Assembly: GCF_001411555.2 (NCBI RefSeq)
Contig: NC_049911.1
Coordinates: 310,001-374,000, forward strand
Length of the DNA stretch: 64,000 nucleotides
Direction: 5' to 3'
From: Juglans regia
Taxonomy: Eukaryota; Streptophyta; Magnoliopsida; Fagales; Juglandaceae
The notes beneath the pieces are model-generated. The model saw only the letters and a list, made by a program, of their open reading frames with translations. It was not told the DNA's origin and searched no databases. Below, in pieces: positions 1-13,700 of this stretch. Position numbers and translations under genes: made by a program. Within the stretch, counting starts at the first letter, position 1, and every line of letters begins with the position of its first letter.

Positions 1-2008
1 AATCCACCTCCGTGGACAGAAAAACATACAAATATTATAAAACAAATTAAATCTCACGTTAAGCAACTTCCGTGCTTAGGACTCTATCCTCCTCACATTT
101 TTAAAATTGTTGAGATGAATACTTCTGACCTCGATTATGGAGGAATCCTGAAGCAAAGATTATAATCTAACTATGAGCAAATTAATCAATTTCATTCAGG
201 ATCTTGGAATCATGATTAGAAGAATTATAGTAGTATTAAGAAAGAAATTTTAGCTATTGCATTATGTATTTCAAAATTTTAAGATTATTTGTTAAATCAA
301 AAATTTTTACTTAGAATTGATAGCAAGTCAGCTAGGGAAGTTTTTATTAAAGATGTGAAAAACTTGATTTCTAAATAAATATTTGCTAGATGACAAGTTA
401 TATTAATCATTTTTTTTTTATATTGAGCATATTAAATAAAAGTTTAATTCTCTTACTGATTTTTTTTTTTAAGAATTCTTACAGAGAAAATCATATCATA
501 TTCAAAATCTAGAGTAAAATCCAAATTTTCATATGCTAGGCAACCATCCCCCCTATCATTCACCAAATCCTTTTGTAACTCTAAAACTATACAGGGTATT
601 GGGGACATTACTACCATTGGTAATGTCCCCTTATCTTCTTCAAAATTACAGATTTATTCAAGAGCTGTCTTTTCTTTTTCTTCTACTCTTTCTTAAATTA
701 ATAATCTTTCGCTTTTTTCACAACCTTCAACTTCTTTAATGATTATTAAATTGCATTGGCACCTAGTATTTCCAATTGAGATCGAAATTCAACATTTAAT
801 TGAGCCTCAACAATTACTCAATGCTTTCCTCATGTCATATTAGCATTACATCTCACGAAATATTAAGAAAAATCAACATTTTTATGGGTTCATATTAGTA
901 GACACATATTCAATTATCATCTCTAAAATCCCCTGCAGCCTACAGGCTGCTCTTGCACCTCCCACTATTGCATTCCATAAAGTCACCATTAAACAAGTCA
1001 TTACCCTAGAACAATGAGGTAAGAACCCTTATTTATTAAAGAGATTTTTCCAACCTTATGACCCTCATACTTTGATTACTATGATTATCAATAGGCATGA
1101 TAAAAAAAAATCTTAAAATAAAATAAAAATTTATGTCATTATTGGTTTCTTCATTTCGACAAATTACAGAAAATAAAGGCACTCCCACAATAGTTTCTAC
1201 TATGGTGGAAATATTATGGACCTGAACTTTCTCTTCTTCCCATTCCACTCCAAGAGAGTTTCAAAATTTACTCATCCTAAAATGATTATCCACTCACATT
1301 GAAGCATTGCCCTTCTCTTCTTTTATTTTTTCAAAAATAAAATTAAATTGGATTATGAAATGAGAATATATTATCATCCCACATCCCTCACCCAAAAACA
1401 TTAAGTTCTTGGCCAGCCAAGTTTCCATCAAATATTGGAAAAAATATAATTATGATTATATCGTAAAAATGTTCTCATAAATTAGCAAAGTTCCTAAAGT
1501 CTTAGTTTAACAAAGCATATTTCAAGTCCAATTAGCCTCAATAACTAGTAAAAATGAATTAAAAAAATTAGTTGAGATAATGTCACAGGTCTCAGACAAT
1601 GACGATGAAGAAGATCCATCATTGAGTCAGTCTCAAGTCAAATTATCTTAAATACAGCAGGTTTCTCCATCACAACAGACCAGATTATCTCCAGTCCAAC
1701 TTGCCTCCCCTTATCAGACCTCTTCCTTTCAATAGTCCATTTAATTCAAGATGCTTAGGATCATTTTGATTTGGATCTTTTAGACTATGATCCTCGAATT
1801 ATGCTATGAAGAAAATAATAATTTTGTCAAACAGAAAGAATCTCAACAATTATCACTCTAGCAGAAAATTATCTCAGTTGACGCTTCAAGACAAAAAGGC
1901 CTCGTCAAAGAATCTCAATCATTTAATTTTACTGTTGCAGCCGACAGTTTAAGACAAACAACTTTTGCCTAGAAGAATCATTATTTACTTTTACTGTTTC
2001 AGCCAGCT
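1..2008 (+). mobile_element. Endogenous pararetrovirus relic (Caulimoviridae-like), decayed
   Basis: The first ~540 bases, read in pieces, resemble the end of a caulimovirid reverse transcriptase and the following RNase H. A PPWTEKH-type motif and a YGGILKQ-type motif are seen, then a KKEILAI-type motif, with in-frame stops (first at 163-165) and frame changes between them. From about 760 to 2000 the remains resemble the downstream polyprotein region found with such elements, again with many stops. The copy cannot make a protein. No LTR is seen, which fits a pararetrovirus rather than a retrotransposon. The left end lies outside the window. The right end is set where a hAT-like element begins. 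An old gypsy-type element is the main alternative. Confidence 0.7.
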
Positions 2009-3290
2009 AGGGGTGAGCACTGACTCCGAGTTTGTCAGAGTTCAAATCCGAACTTTGACTTATGTAGACTCCAATCTGACTCCGACTCTGACTTCGAGTT
2101 GTTAGAATAGAGTTGGAGTGGAGTTGGATTTAGGCTTTCTTTGGGTTTTTTTTTTACCTTATATTTAGCTCATTTTAAAAAAGATTTTTTTGTGGGTTTC
2201 TAAATTTCAATTTTTTACAAAAAATTTAAAACTAAAGACTAAATCATTCCATGCTAATTTACTTCTCTACTAATATCTAACTTATTCTTGTACTAGAGTT
2301 ATATTATATTGTTTAATTACATGTTATCATACCATAGTATTACATATTATTTATAGTCTCTAATTACATGTAATTGTATTATAGTATTACATGTTATTAT
2401 ATTATACTAGTATCTAATTTATTTATAACTTATTTCTACACTAGACTTATTTCTAGTGTCTAATTACATATTATTATATTTCAGTAAATTAGTATTATGT
2501 GTTATTACGTTATTATACTAGGTCTATACTACAATGTCTAATTACATGTTATTATATATTAGCATTATATGTTATTATTATTAATGTCTAACTTTATTAT
2601 ATACTAGACTTTCTAATGTTTAATTACATGTTATTATACTTTAAGTTAATTAGTAATCAATGCTGTGAAAGAAGATGTAGCTTGCTGGACTTGGTATGGA
2701 CAGGTTGTGGAAGATGTGAAGAGTAGCTTGGAAGAGTTGCTGCACTGGAAGATACAATTCGTTCGAAGAGAAGGCAATATGATTGCTCATAGTTTGGCAA
2801 AGTTTGCCTTAAACATATAAACTTTTACATGTTGGATTGAAGAATATCCTGTTTTTATCTCAAGTTTGATTACTTCTGATATAGATTGTAATGACTGATT
2901 TGAATGAATGAAATGAGGTTTATTAAAAAAAAAAAAGTTAATTAGTATATGTGTTATTAACTTACTATACTAGATTTATTTAAATACTAGTCTATGACTT
3001 ATTTCTATACTTGATTATATATGGTAGTAATATTATGATGTTTACATATATTAAACGATCATTAGTCTCTTTATATTATAGTATAAGTATATTATTTTAT
3101 AATAATGAGCTCATACTAACTAGTATATTATTGAATTTAACTATATAAGTTATAGTTATATAACTATGTACCTATTCTAGTATATATGATAAATAAAAAT
3201 ATGTACAATGTCAGAGTCAGAGTTAGAGTTGGTCCAACGACACCTTTAACTTGACTCTGATTTGTCGGAGTCGCATTCAATTTTTGGCAC
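2009..3290. mobile_element. hAT-like non-autonomous element, GACTCCGA-rich ends
   Basis: The left edge carries AGGGGTGAGCACTGACTCCGA followed by several GACTCCGA/GACTCTGA units (2020-2115). The right part (3208-3285) carries the inverted counterpart, GTCAGAGTCAGAG and GTCGGAGTCG. Between them is AT-rich, coding-free DNA with repeated TTACATGTTATTATA-like phrases. The right terminus seems clipped, because the mirror of GGGGTGAGCA is missing where a copia LTR piece starts. The family assignment is from the end style only. An L1 fragment is nested inside. Confidence 0.5.
2643..2947 (+). mobile_element. 5'-truncated L1 LINE tail with target-site duplication
   Basis: The 13-bp sequence AAGTTAATTAGTA occurs at 2643-2655 and again at 2935-2947. 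Between the copies is a fragment encoding the end of a LINE RNase H domain (REGNMIAHSLAKFA-type motif near 2770-2810), a stop, a short 3'UTR and an A-tract at 2925-2936. This is a textbook target-primed insertion, truncated at its 5' end. It lies inside the hAT-like element, so it is younger than that element. Confidence 0.85.
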
Positions 3291-3294
3291 TATT

Positions 3295-3662
3295 TGTAAT
3301 CAAAAAAGCGCTAGACAGAAAGTTCGCTTGACACTCGCTTGACATTCGCTCCAGCGAAGCTTGGACAAAGAGTTCGCTTAAGACGCGCTTGACACTCCAC
3401 TCGAGCAAATAATGTAGAAAAGTGAAAATTAGGGTTTCCGTCGTGTGACACTATAAATATGTACTCAATGAACACTTTAGTAAACTCTAAGTGTTCTGAG
3501 CAGTGATATTCTCCAAAGTGTATTTTATGATTCCTCAATATAATAAAATCTTTTATAGCTCTGTCGATGTAGGCACATTGCCTAATCATATTTAATTTTG
3601 TGTCGTGTGATTGATTTGCTTGTGTTTACTTTACTTTGTTTGTCATCGCTATGTATGTTTTT
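3295..3662 (+). mobile_element. Copia LTR fragment
   Basis: The segment has TTCGCT/CGCTTGACACTCG motifs, then a TATAAATA box-like stretch (3452-3458), a polyadenylation-like AATATAATAAAATC and the phrase GTCGATGTAGGCACATTGCC (3562-3581). That phrase is characteristic of the R/U5 part of plant copia LTRs. No internal coding region or second LTR is attached. The CGCTCGAGCG-style motifs link it to the copia remnant at 55.3-56.2 kb. Confidence 0.6.
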
Positions 3663-4051
3663 CACAATAATGTCTTCCATCATTACTTTCGAGAATTAAT
3701 TTCTATGTAATTATATTTTTAATGAAATCAAATTTGTCTATTATGTTATTTAATCTTTATGCCTATTATTTCAATGGGTCCTACTGTCGGTACCGATAAA
3801 AGGTACCGATAGTTTGACTGATAGGCGTAAATTTTTTTTAACATATTTTTTAAATATTTTTAAATATATTTTTTTAAAACAAATCAATTCACTAATAAAC
3901 AATTCCTTAATTATTAAATTTTTTTCTTAAAAAAACTAAGAATCGGTCGATTTGGGGGTCTAATTCATCTATCCCAGCATTTTCCTATATCAATTATACT
4001 TAATATGGCTGATTTTACTGCCTACTTTATTATTTTCTTTATTGTTATTAT

Positions 4052-4262
4052 TTAGGCCTTGGTTGTTTTCCAAAAACATCTCATCTCATCTCACCTCATC
4101 ATTACAACTTTTCCAAATCCCCACACAAAATAAAATAAACAATTCAACTTTTTCAAATCCCAAAAAAATAATAATATTAAAAAATATATTCTAACAATAT
4201 TTTATTTAACTTTTTAACTTTAATCTCAACTCATCTCATCTCTAAAAACAAACGAGCCCTTA
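4052..4262. mobile_element. MITE, CTCATCTCATCTCA family, copy 1
   Basis: The left arm reads CAAAAACATCTCATCTCATC and the right arm CAACTCATCTCATCTC, then AAACAAACGAGCCC. The AT core contains AACAATTCAACTTTTTCAAATC. The same layout recurs at 27280, 40129, 49890, 56591 and, decayed, at 59040. It is non-coding. It lies about 470 bp upstream of the IRE1 start codon, so it may sit within the promoter. Confidence 0.7.
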
Positions 4263-4729
4263 ATAACATTATAACTTTTTCATGTTATGAATGAGAGTGT
4301 AGATGTGAAAATTAGAAAAAAAAATCATGAAAACAAGAAATAATAAAAATAAAAAAGTAATGAAAAGAAAGAAATCATAAAAAATACTTAAATTAATACA
4401 TGTTTTTTTTTATTTGAAGAATCTGTTAAATTTAGAGAATCTGTTTAGTTCATATATAATTTGCATTAGTTTTAAGAGCTTATTTTGACATATTGCTAGT
4501 TTTTTTACGTAAAAAATGCCAAATAGATAAGACATTGCGAGTGCCCTAAGGTTACGGGTTCGGAGATCCTAAAATTGCAGGGATGGAAGAAGCTTAGAAT
4601 CTTCGATGCTGCCTGATGCTACTCTCCCATGATCTCCAAAACCCTTGACCATCTCCTTATTCCCACGACTCACAGCCTCTCTTTTCTCAAACCTATCAAC
4701 ATTAACTTCCAATTTATCTCATTTCGGAG

Positions 4730-7700
4730 ATGAAACACCATTTTATTTGTATCTTATGCTTGTTTTTGGTATTCGTAATCTCGGCGTTTTCGAGCTCATT
4801 TGCTGAGTTATCGCTTTGGAGTCCGTATGGGGGTGAGTTATCTCGGAGCCCGAGTCGGTCTCTCTTGTCTATCTCACCGTGAGTCCTTCTGTTTCTTTTC
4901 TCACTTTTTGTGAATTTATTTGTTTTTCCAAGTTTCTTGAATAAATTTTTCGAGGAACATAGTTTGAAATCGAATATGTTCAGCAATCCTAACTGCTAAC
5001 TCTGTATCATGCACGCTGGATAATTTATGGAGTGAATTGAACTATTGAAGCAAAAAAAACCGTCAGGGTCTTGAAATGACACTGACCTTTTAGTTTTTCA
5101 AAATCGCATTTAGTTAGCCTTTAATGGTTGTTGGGCCCGACTCGCAGAAAAAGCATAGTTTTACTAACCCTAGGTTTGGAGTTTTGGAGGGAGGGGTGAG
5201 GAGAGGAGATGATAAGAAGTGGAAGAATAGTTCAGAGAAACTTTTTTCCTTTCCAATAATTGGATGTTTAAAATGAAAGGGTGGAGAGCTTCGATATCCC
5301 TCCACTTATTTGGCGGTATGGTTGAAACTTGAAAGCGGAGGACATGATAAGATATTATGTAAATTTGGAGTAGATTGAGAATAGTGACGATATTGTGGTT
5401 AGAAGTTGTTCAAATTTTATGAAATTGTTATGGTTGAAGATTAAAGCATGGAGAAATTCATAAAAACGCTATCTCGTTCATAAAAAATCCACTTCATTTG
5501 AGGGACATGTAAGGGAGTTTGAGATGGCAAGGTACCCCGCTAAATCCTCTGAATTCTTTTCTGTATGCTCGTCACTTATATGCCCCGTGTACTTAGGCTA
5601 TGCCTATCAATATCATCAATAAAATTTTTGGTTACTAATTAAAAAGTCTTTTCCGTATTCTCTCTCCCTATCCGAGTTAAGCATCGTTACCTGTTAATTG
5701 TAGATTAGCTTTCATTTGAGTAACACTATACACACTCACGCACAGATCTATATTCTTTTCTTTTGGTATGAGTATCTAATTATGTTATGTTGCCTTTCCT
5801 TGGGAACAGTGAACATAGTACGACACTGATTGCTGGCCTGGATGGGACAGTCTATTTGGTGGAGAGTAACTCTAAGAGAGTTATCTGGTCGTTTGCATCA
5901 GGAGCACCAATTTATACTTCATTTCAGGCTCCATTCAGCCAAGATAAAGATAAAGAAAATGCGGGCGGCAGATTTTTCATAGATTGTGGAGATGACTGGG
6001 AGTTGTATATGCACACTGAGCACTTTGGTAGAGTGGTATGTTGTATCAACACTTTTATGAGATGAACTTGGAAATTTGATGGACCCTAAGGCCAACTTCG
6101 TTCTTAGAAGTTCTTAACAGACATTTTACATATTTGCAAATAGTGTGAGGGAAATGAAAGAGGAGGAATTATGAATATCAGGTGGTTCCCTAGAGCATAA
6201 GTTCATGTGGCAGTCTGCTATCCTCCTCCCCCCCCCCCCCCCCCTTTCCTTCTGGACCCACTCACTTGTCTATAAAGAAAACAAAAGCTTCAATTGAAAA
6301 GTGTTGATTATTGACTTGTTATGAGTTTCTTACATTTTTGTTGTTGTGTGTTGTGTGTGGAACCCGGGGTTTACTACCCTAGGGTTGGTTCGTTGGCCCT
6401 TGCCTTGTTGGGATTCCATATCATTAAAAATATATTTTGTAAAAGTGAATTTGCTAGTCCCTTGGGATTGACTCAAGTTGTAAGGACCTTTCTCTTGGGG
6501 ATATGCTTGTCCAGATCTATGGTTCAAACTTGTGGGTGCAAATAATTTATGAGAGTCACGTCCCATGAGTGAAAAGCCAATGATTTACCTAATCCGTATG
6601 ATGGGCCGCACTGCAGGTATAGAAAATACACGACGTGTTTGCACGGTCTTCAGGGTTCCTTGTCATTAAAAAAATGATGAGGAAGTTAAGTTCTATTTTT
6701 AAGCTGTTGCATTTGTTAAACCCTAGGGGTTGACTCAAGTGGTAATGGCTTTCGTCTTGGTGGTATGCTCCCTCCAAGATCCAAGGTTTGAATCCTAATG
6801 GATGCAAACAATCTGTAAGGGCCATCAGACAAAGAGATTTTCCCCTTGAATTACCTGAGGTGGACTTGTGGGAAACTCCTTGCTGAGGGCCTGTGCACCC
6901 TTGGGATTAGTCGGGATACTCTTCCCGGACACCTAGTGCCAATAAAAAAAAGTTGTTGCATTTTTCGATGGATTGTTGACACTGAAGGAATTTCTAGGCT
7001 CTCCATTGCGGCTTAACCTTTGTAGTTGCTTGATGTCTATGATCACTAGAGACTGTCACATGCATATTTTTTTATTTTTCTTCTAATCACTTAATGCTGC
7101 TTGCACAACCTAAAAGTGTCCCCTTACGAGTTCACCTATTATGATACCAGTTCTGGTCGTGTGTAAATACTGTTTCACTTTGTTGTGATATGTCGTATTA
7201 CTGATTCTTATTGCCAATGCAGAAACTATCGATGTCTATTGATGAATTTGTCAAAAATACACCATACATATCAGAGGATGGGGCTGTTACGCTTGGATCT
7301 AAGAAAACAACTGTTTTTGAGGTTGATCTTAGGACTGGAAAGTTGATCCGCACTTACAGGTTCAATTCTCAATCAACATTGCGAAGTGATGATGAAAGCC
7401 AGAGTGTTTCATATAAGGATATATCCAGTAAGGTGTTGGTAAAGCCTGGATCTAAGAGTCCAAATATTGTTGATTTGCGACTGCACATCACAAGGACAGA
7501 TTATCTACTGACGTCATTTGCTCGAGACTCGGACAAAACTTCGTGGAATATGACGATTGCTGAAATTGGGGCTTCTTTGCTTTGTCTAGATGCTTCTAGT
7601 GGGGGTCCTTTGAATTTTCTGGATAAGCTTGGTTTAGAAACTGGAATTGACTTTGCTTTGCCGTTGTCATGTCACACAAGAGGCCCTATTTTCTGCCATC

Positions 7701-10700
7701 GTAGTCATATTATGCTAGAATCCTCTGGGATTGAAACGCTCCCAGGGGCTCATCTTGGAGATGTGCTGCTGCCAATGCCTCCTTCAGGTTTGATAATTCC
7801 TATAAAACCCAAGGTTGATAGACTTGTAGATGATAGTGACACAATGCTTCAATTGCCTCCTAGGGAGATTGATGATACAGGGATTGTTGAAGTGCATAGC
7901 ACTAAATTTTCTCTTAGTCACATGTTAATCATGTTTCGTGAGTGGTCATTAGCATTTTCCATCATCATGTTCATGATCATTCTTGTTGTGGGCCTTGTCG
8001 TTAAAGCTTTTGTTCTGTTTCTTAAAGAAAAAGTTTCGTTGAATGAGCTGCCTTGTAATTCTAGCTCAAAAGCTGCATCTTTGAAGAGGAAGAAGAACAA
8101 AAAATCAGCAAACAATGATGATGTTGAGAAAAAGGATAATTATGCACACATTGATGGTGAGAACAAAACACTGTTGCACCTCAGTAAACTTTTAGATGGT
8201 GGCGCAAATGGACGCAGGATAGGTAAACTATTTGTATCAAACACTGAAATTGCTAAGGGAAGTAATGGTACCATTATCCTCGAGGGAATCTATGAGGGTC
8301 GACCAGTTGCCGTAAAACGTCTGGTCCATGCTCATAATGATGTGGCTTTTAAAGAAATTCAGAATCTTATAGCATCTGACTACCATCCAAACATTGTTCG
8401 ATGGTATGGAGTGGAATATGATCAAGATTTTGTCTATCTCTCTTTGGAGCGGTGTACTTGCAGCTTGGATGATTTGATCCAGGTTTACACAGATTATTCA
8501 CAATACCCAGCATTCAATGAGAAACAAGCTACGAGAGCTATGATCGATTATAAAGCCCGTCTAGAGTCCATGAAGAATAGACTGTCGGGTATCAATTTGT
8601 GGAAAGCAAATGGTCATCCTTCACTTCTATTGTTAAAGATGATGAGGTTGGTTGGTATGTCTTTATTGTTTTCACGTGATAGTATTTGTTGGTTTATCAA
8701 AAGGAGAAAGAAAGAAAGAAAGAAAGAAAGATGAAAGTAGCCTTTGTGTTTAGCTCAGATAATTCCTATCATCATAGCCATAATGTCTATTTATGTGTAG
8801 CCTTGTTTTCTTCTTCTTTGTTCCTATTTGGCATTACTAACTATTAATCTTTCTAGTGATTTTGCAAGTTTTCCCACTTAGCTGCAAACCCGGTAACAGT
8901 TATTAGTGCTGCTTGACAGTTAAGTATAACTCATTAGGCTTGGGTCATGCATGTTTGCACTTGTGTTGTCTAGTGTTTGAATTTCATTCATTTATTTGGC
9001 ATAGCATCTGAAATGACTCAAGCCTCATTCATGTGCTGAGCAGTTTTGAGGATTTTGTATATAATATCTTCACAATGATTTACTGTTATTTGTAACAAGG
9101 GTGTATAATAATGAAAGATCCATCCAGGAGGTTGGATTGTTGTCATTAATGCATGAGAAAGATGAGGCAAAACTCCACACTCGTGGGACTTAAACATACA
9201 TCTTTGGTGGATATCATCATACAACCCTGGAAAGTTTGAATTGCCATACTAATACCCCAAGTTTTCTGTACTACCCATAAGTTCAGTTATTAGGAGGGTG
9301 AAATGCATATTCGTTTTGATATTGATTTCAATGCTTTGAATGTGACCATTGTGCCTGTCAAGCCCCACATGAACACAAGTGTAGGCTAAATAGTTTTGAT
9401 TTTTGTTAGCATCTTCTTAACCCCTTATCTTGCATTTGACACAGGGATGTGGTTTATGGGCTAGTGCATTTGCATGAATTGGGAATAATTCATCGCGACT
9501 TAAAGCCTCAAAATGTCTTGATAATGAAGGAAAGATCTTTATGTGCAAAACTTTCTGACATGGGCATTAGTAAGCGTCTTGTTGGGGATATGTCTTCCTT
9601 GAGTCATCAAGCTACTGGCAAGCACTCTTACCTAGTTATTTTTTTCAGTAGTTTTCGCCCTTTGTATACAACATTATTTAGTACATGCATAACTGATGTT
9701 ATCTATTGCGTGATGAGTTTTGAAAGGTATGCTTGGTTTGACCATTTTGATCGGTTTACCTTTCCGTCTGGTGTAATGAGAATTCTAGTTGTAACGCCCC
9801 GTTTCCGGAGAGTTAGCTCATATTACCTAAAATCATCTCCAATATCACAACTATAAAATTCAGAAAACTCCATAAAATATTAATTCATTTGCTCAAACAA
9901 AATATCCATGTTATTTCATAAGTACAATGAAGAAATTCTCAATAACATAAATTAAAAACTTCCCAAAGACTCGAAAATATCCTTAACTCAACACATCAAA
10001 ATATCTGAAAATAATCAATTTAATAACTGACTCTCAAATAAGTACTTGTAGCCTTGAACACTTATTCGTCTACGATCATCACACCTTGCTAAAATTTCAA
10101 ACTCTTGTTCTCCAGCTGAACCATCAAAATTATCTGAAAAATGTTTTGAGATTAGGGGTGAATTGTCAACAACTCAGTAAGCAGAGAACATATACTAGTG
10201 TGTAAACATGAGCATTTACAGAGTTCAAAATGTAGAACAAAATACTTTCTTTCAGAATGCATAACAAAATATTTTTTTTCAGAATGCAGAATCATAATAT
10301 TATCAAAAATATCAGAGCGAAAATTAAAAAATATTCATAATCAAAATCCCTTTGACATAGCATAAATTGAAACATCACATCACATCTTATCTTATCATAT
10401 CAGAACAAAGAACATGTTTAACCCCCGTGGTAGGATTGTGCAAACCCTGGCAACCAACCAAGTAGAAATTGAATGTGAATCTTCCCCTTATTATTCTCAG
10501 AGTCTCGAGTGTGCACACAAGAAATACTTTGCAGAAAACCACTTCCAAAGTGAGTGCACCGGAAACAAAAAAAATTGGTACCAACCTAAATAGAGGTCAC
10601 AGTTTTACACCTGTGGTAAGGTCAGAATGGAACAGAAACAGAATGTTACGCTAGAGATTTTCAGAAATCACATTATATCATATCAGAGTATTGAACATCT

Positions 10701-13700
10701 TCAAAACAGAATAGAATCAGATCACAAAAATATAATTTATGCACAAAATTTCATATTCGCTCTCTTTTGTACAGTTCAGAAATAAAATGTAAAATAACTC
10801 ATGTCTACACTAGTTATGTCAGAAAATACTTTATTCTTAAACAAAATCTCATGAGTAATGCAGAACAAATAACTGAGGTAGTTCAAATTTCTTTTCATAA
10901 CAAAACATGCATATTTTTCAAAATTGACCTCAGTCCATTTGATTTTTATGCAAAGTTTAGCATAAGAACTCTGCTTATCCGAACTTTTTAGCTTATCAGA
11001 AATTTTTCTTAACAATGCCGAACAAATATAAGTCGTCACCTAAAAATAATCACCTAATTTCCGTAAATTTTCACTCGAACAAGTATTCCGAAATTTAAAC
11101 GTGAAATGCTAAAAAAATCGTCCTATTTTTAATTCCTCAAAACCTAAAATTCTCATAATCCTGAAATGCCATCATTTTCCAAATCCATCAATATCTACTT
11201 AATATACTTAATCTAATTTCAACACAAACCCCAGTCCATTTAAGAAAACGAGCCCAACCCAAAAACATTTAACTTCAAAATAACTTAACCTAACACACTA
11301 AAAAATTAAAAGGCCAAGTAGAAAACAAGTCCCTGTGGCCCAAAATAAAACAACCCATTTCTAAAATCTTGTTTTTACAACTAAGATGGCCAAGTCGTAA
11401 TTTCCAGAAAACCTCCTATAAACCATACGAAAAGGCAACAAAAACATGCGGCGGAGGCGTGCGGCGGAGCAAGGGGCTTGGTGGATGGTGGTGATCGCTG
11501 CGGAGCACAGAGAGACAGAGAGAGAGAGAACACGGTGAAAGCATGAGTGAGAAATGGAGAGAGTATGACGTGCGGAAGGGAAGGCGTGCGACTGGTTGGG
11601 AGCTACGTGTGGTGGCTTCCGTTGTGTAATGTGGCTGAAAACCGAGGGGCATAGGGAAAGTGAGAGGCCGGCGGAGGGGAGCTCAGTGGACGGCTTGAGC
11701 AAGGACTTGCTCTATTTTGGGAGTGGGAAAACAGGGGACAACGGGCTGAGTTTGTGAAGAGGGTGGTGGTGCACGGTGGGGGGAGGGCTACGGAGTAGTA
11801 CGCTAGGCCTTGGGTAGGCGGTTTTCGTGAGGTGGAGGTGGCGGTGCGAAGGAGCTTGCTGCGAACTTATGTGGATGGAGGCTACGACTGTTCTTGGTTC
11901 AGGGGCTTACGTTCGTGTGGCCTGTGCAGTGGCTACCCTTCGGTGGTGCATGGGGTGGTGGATGATCATGCGAGGGTGCAGAGATGACTCCGTGAAGCAA
12001 CTGTGTGTGGCTGAGCTAGCAGGTGTTGGGAGGCAGCGACGAGGAGAAGGCTGAAGAGGGCAGCAACAGTGTTTCGGCAGTTTCTCTATGCATGAAATGA
12101 TAAGTGCATATATATATATATATGTATAAGGGTGGCATGAAAACCCTAGAGAAGGGAAGGGGTAAATGTGCATGTGGGATAAATGTATCTATATATATAG
12201 GAGATTTAAAACCAAAACAAGCCCTAGAGAAAACAGGAAGGGGAGACGTGCATGAAGAGGGAAACTACGTGCGTGTTGTGGGGTCAGAAAGAAAATCTCA
12301 TGGACTAGAGCTTCTTGGTCCATTTCAAAAATTTGGGCCTATGACTGGTAGTGAAAAAAATAAATGGACTCTTCCTTAAATTTTGGGCCTCAATCTAAAA
12401 CTCTATAATATTACAACTTGTCCTATAAATTTTCTTGGCCTATAAAACTATTTTTAACCCGATTCAAAAAATTATTCCAAGAATTTAACTACAATGACAA
12501 GTCCATTAGAAAATTTGATAACCGTTAGAAAAACCAATTTGGCCCATAAAATAGTACTCGAAAAATTTCAATTGGGCTTTTCATATACTTAACCCGAAAA
12601 TATAAGAAAACAGGCTTGGTGCTAGGCCCGGGTGTTACACAAGTTGTGGCACTTGCAATCTTGGATCAATTTGTCTCAATTGTTATATCCTATCTCGCTA
12701 TTTATGTGTTTCTTATTCATTATTCAAATTATTAATATGTAATCACATACCATAGGTTGTGGCAGTTCTGGTTGGCAAGCACCGGAACAACTTCTGCATG
12801 GACGGCAAACTCGTGCCGTAGATCTGTTTAGTTTAGGCTGTATCCTTTTTTTCTGCATAACTGGAGGCAGACATCCATTTGGTGAACGTCTTGAACGTGA
12901 TATCAACATTGTGAAGAACCAAATGGACCTCTTTTTGGTGGAAAATATCCCTGAAGGTGTGGATCTTATTTTTCGTTTATTGCGTCCTGACCCTGCATTA
13001 AGGTGAGCATTACTTCTCTTAATGCTGTTGAAAATGTTTGTTTTTTAGTATGCAATACTATTCTCTACCAGATTATGGAAGTTTGGCATGTTATTTCTCA
13101 AATCGTTTTAAATTATTTTAGTTCAGCTTATCAATTTAAAAAAAGTTCTGGCATGTTAACTGATTTCCAAACAAAAACATTTGTCTAAACCTACCTATGA
13201 GTCGAGTAAGGTAGAATTTCGGTGCTCCATTAAAATTAAAGATTTATTTTGTTTCCCAGCCACAACAAACCTGCCCATATCTAGTTTACTTTATGGGTTG
13301 AAGGATCGACACATTATGATTGGTCTTGACCTCCAAAAACCTTCTATACTTTCTTACCAGGTAATAGGGTGGTCTAACCACTAATTACTTATGTTGAATA
13401 TACTGATATTCTAATAATTCTAATAATGTGTTTTCATTATTCGATTTACCAACCCCAAAAAGTGATTTGGTGCTTGTTGAGCAAGAGTATTGTCTTGAGT
13501 TCAGTGTACGACAGAATTAAACAGTCAACGATTGATTGATTTTTACCATTCAATCATTAGCACATCATATGAGCTTTTCTCCTACTCCCATGTTATATGC
13601 TTCTTTTTCAGTAATATTTGCATTTACGAAATACGTATTTGCTTTCAGACCTAGGGCATCAGAGGTGTTGCACCACCCTTTATTTTGGAGTTCTGAGACT

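Noticed and set aside
8647..8734. Read-through of IRE1 exon 3 into a Lys/Arg/Glu-rich tail
   Set aside because: This is intron 3 sequence with a GAAA microsatellite; the conserved kinase continues in exon 4.
11361..12379. Several open frames of 75-113 codons on both strands
   Set aside because: They lie inside the solo LTR, overlap one another and show no family features.
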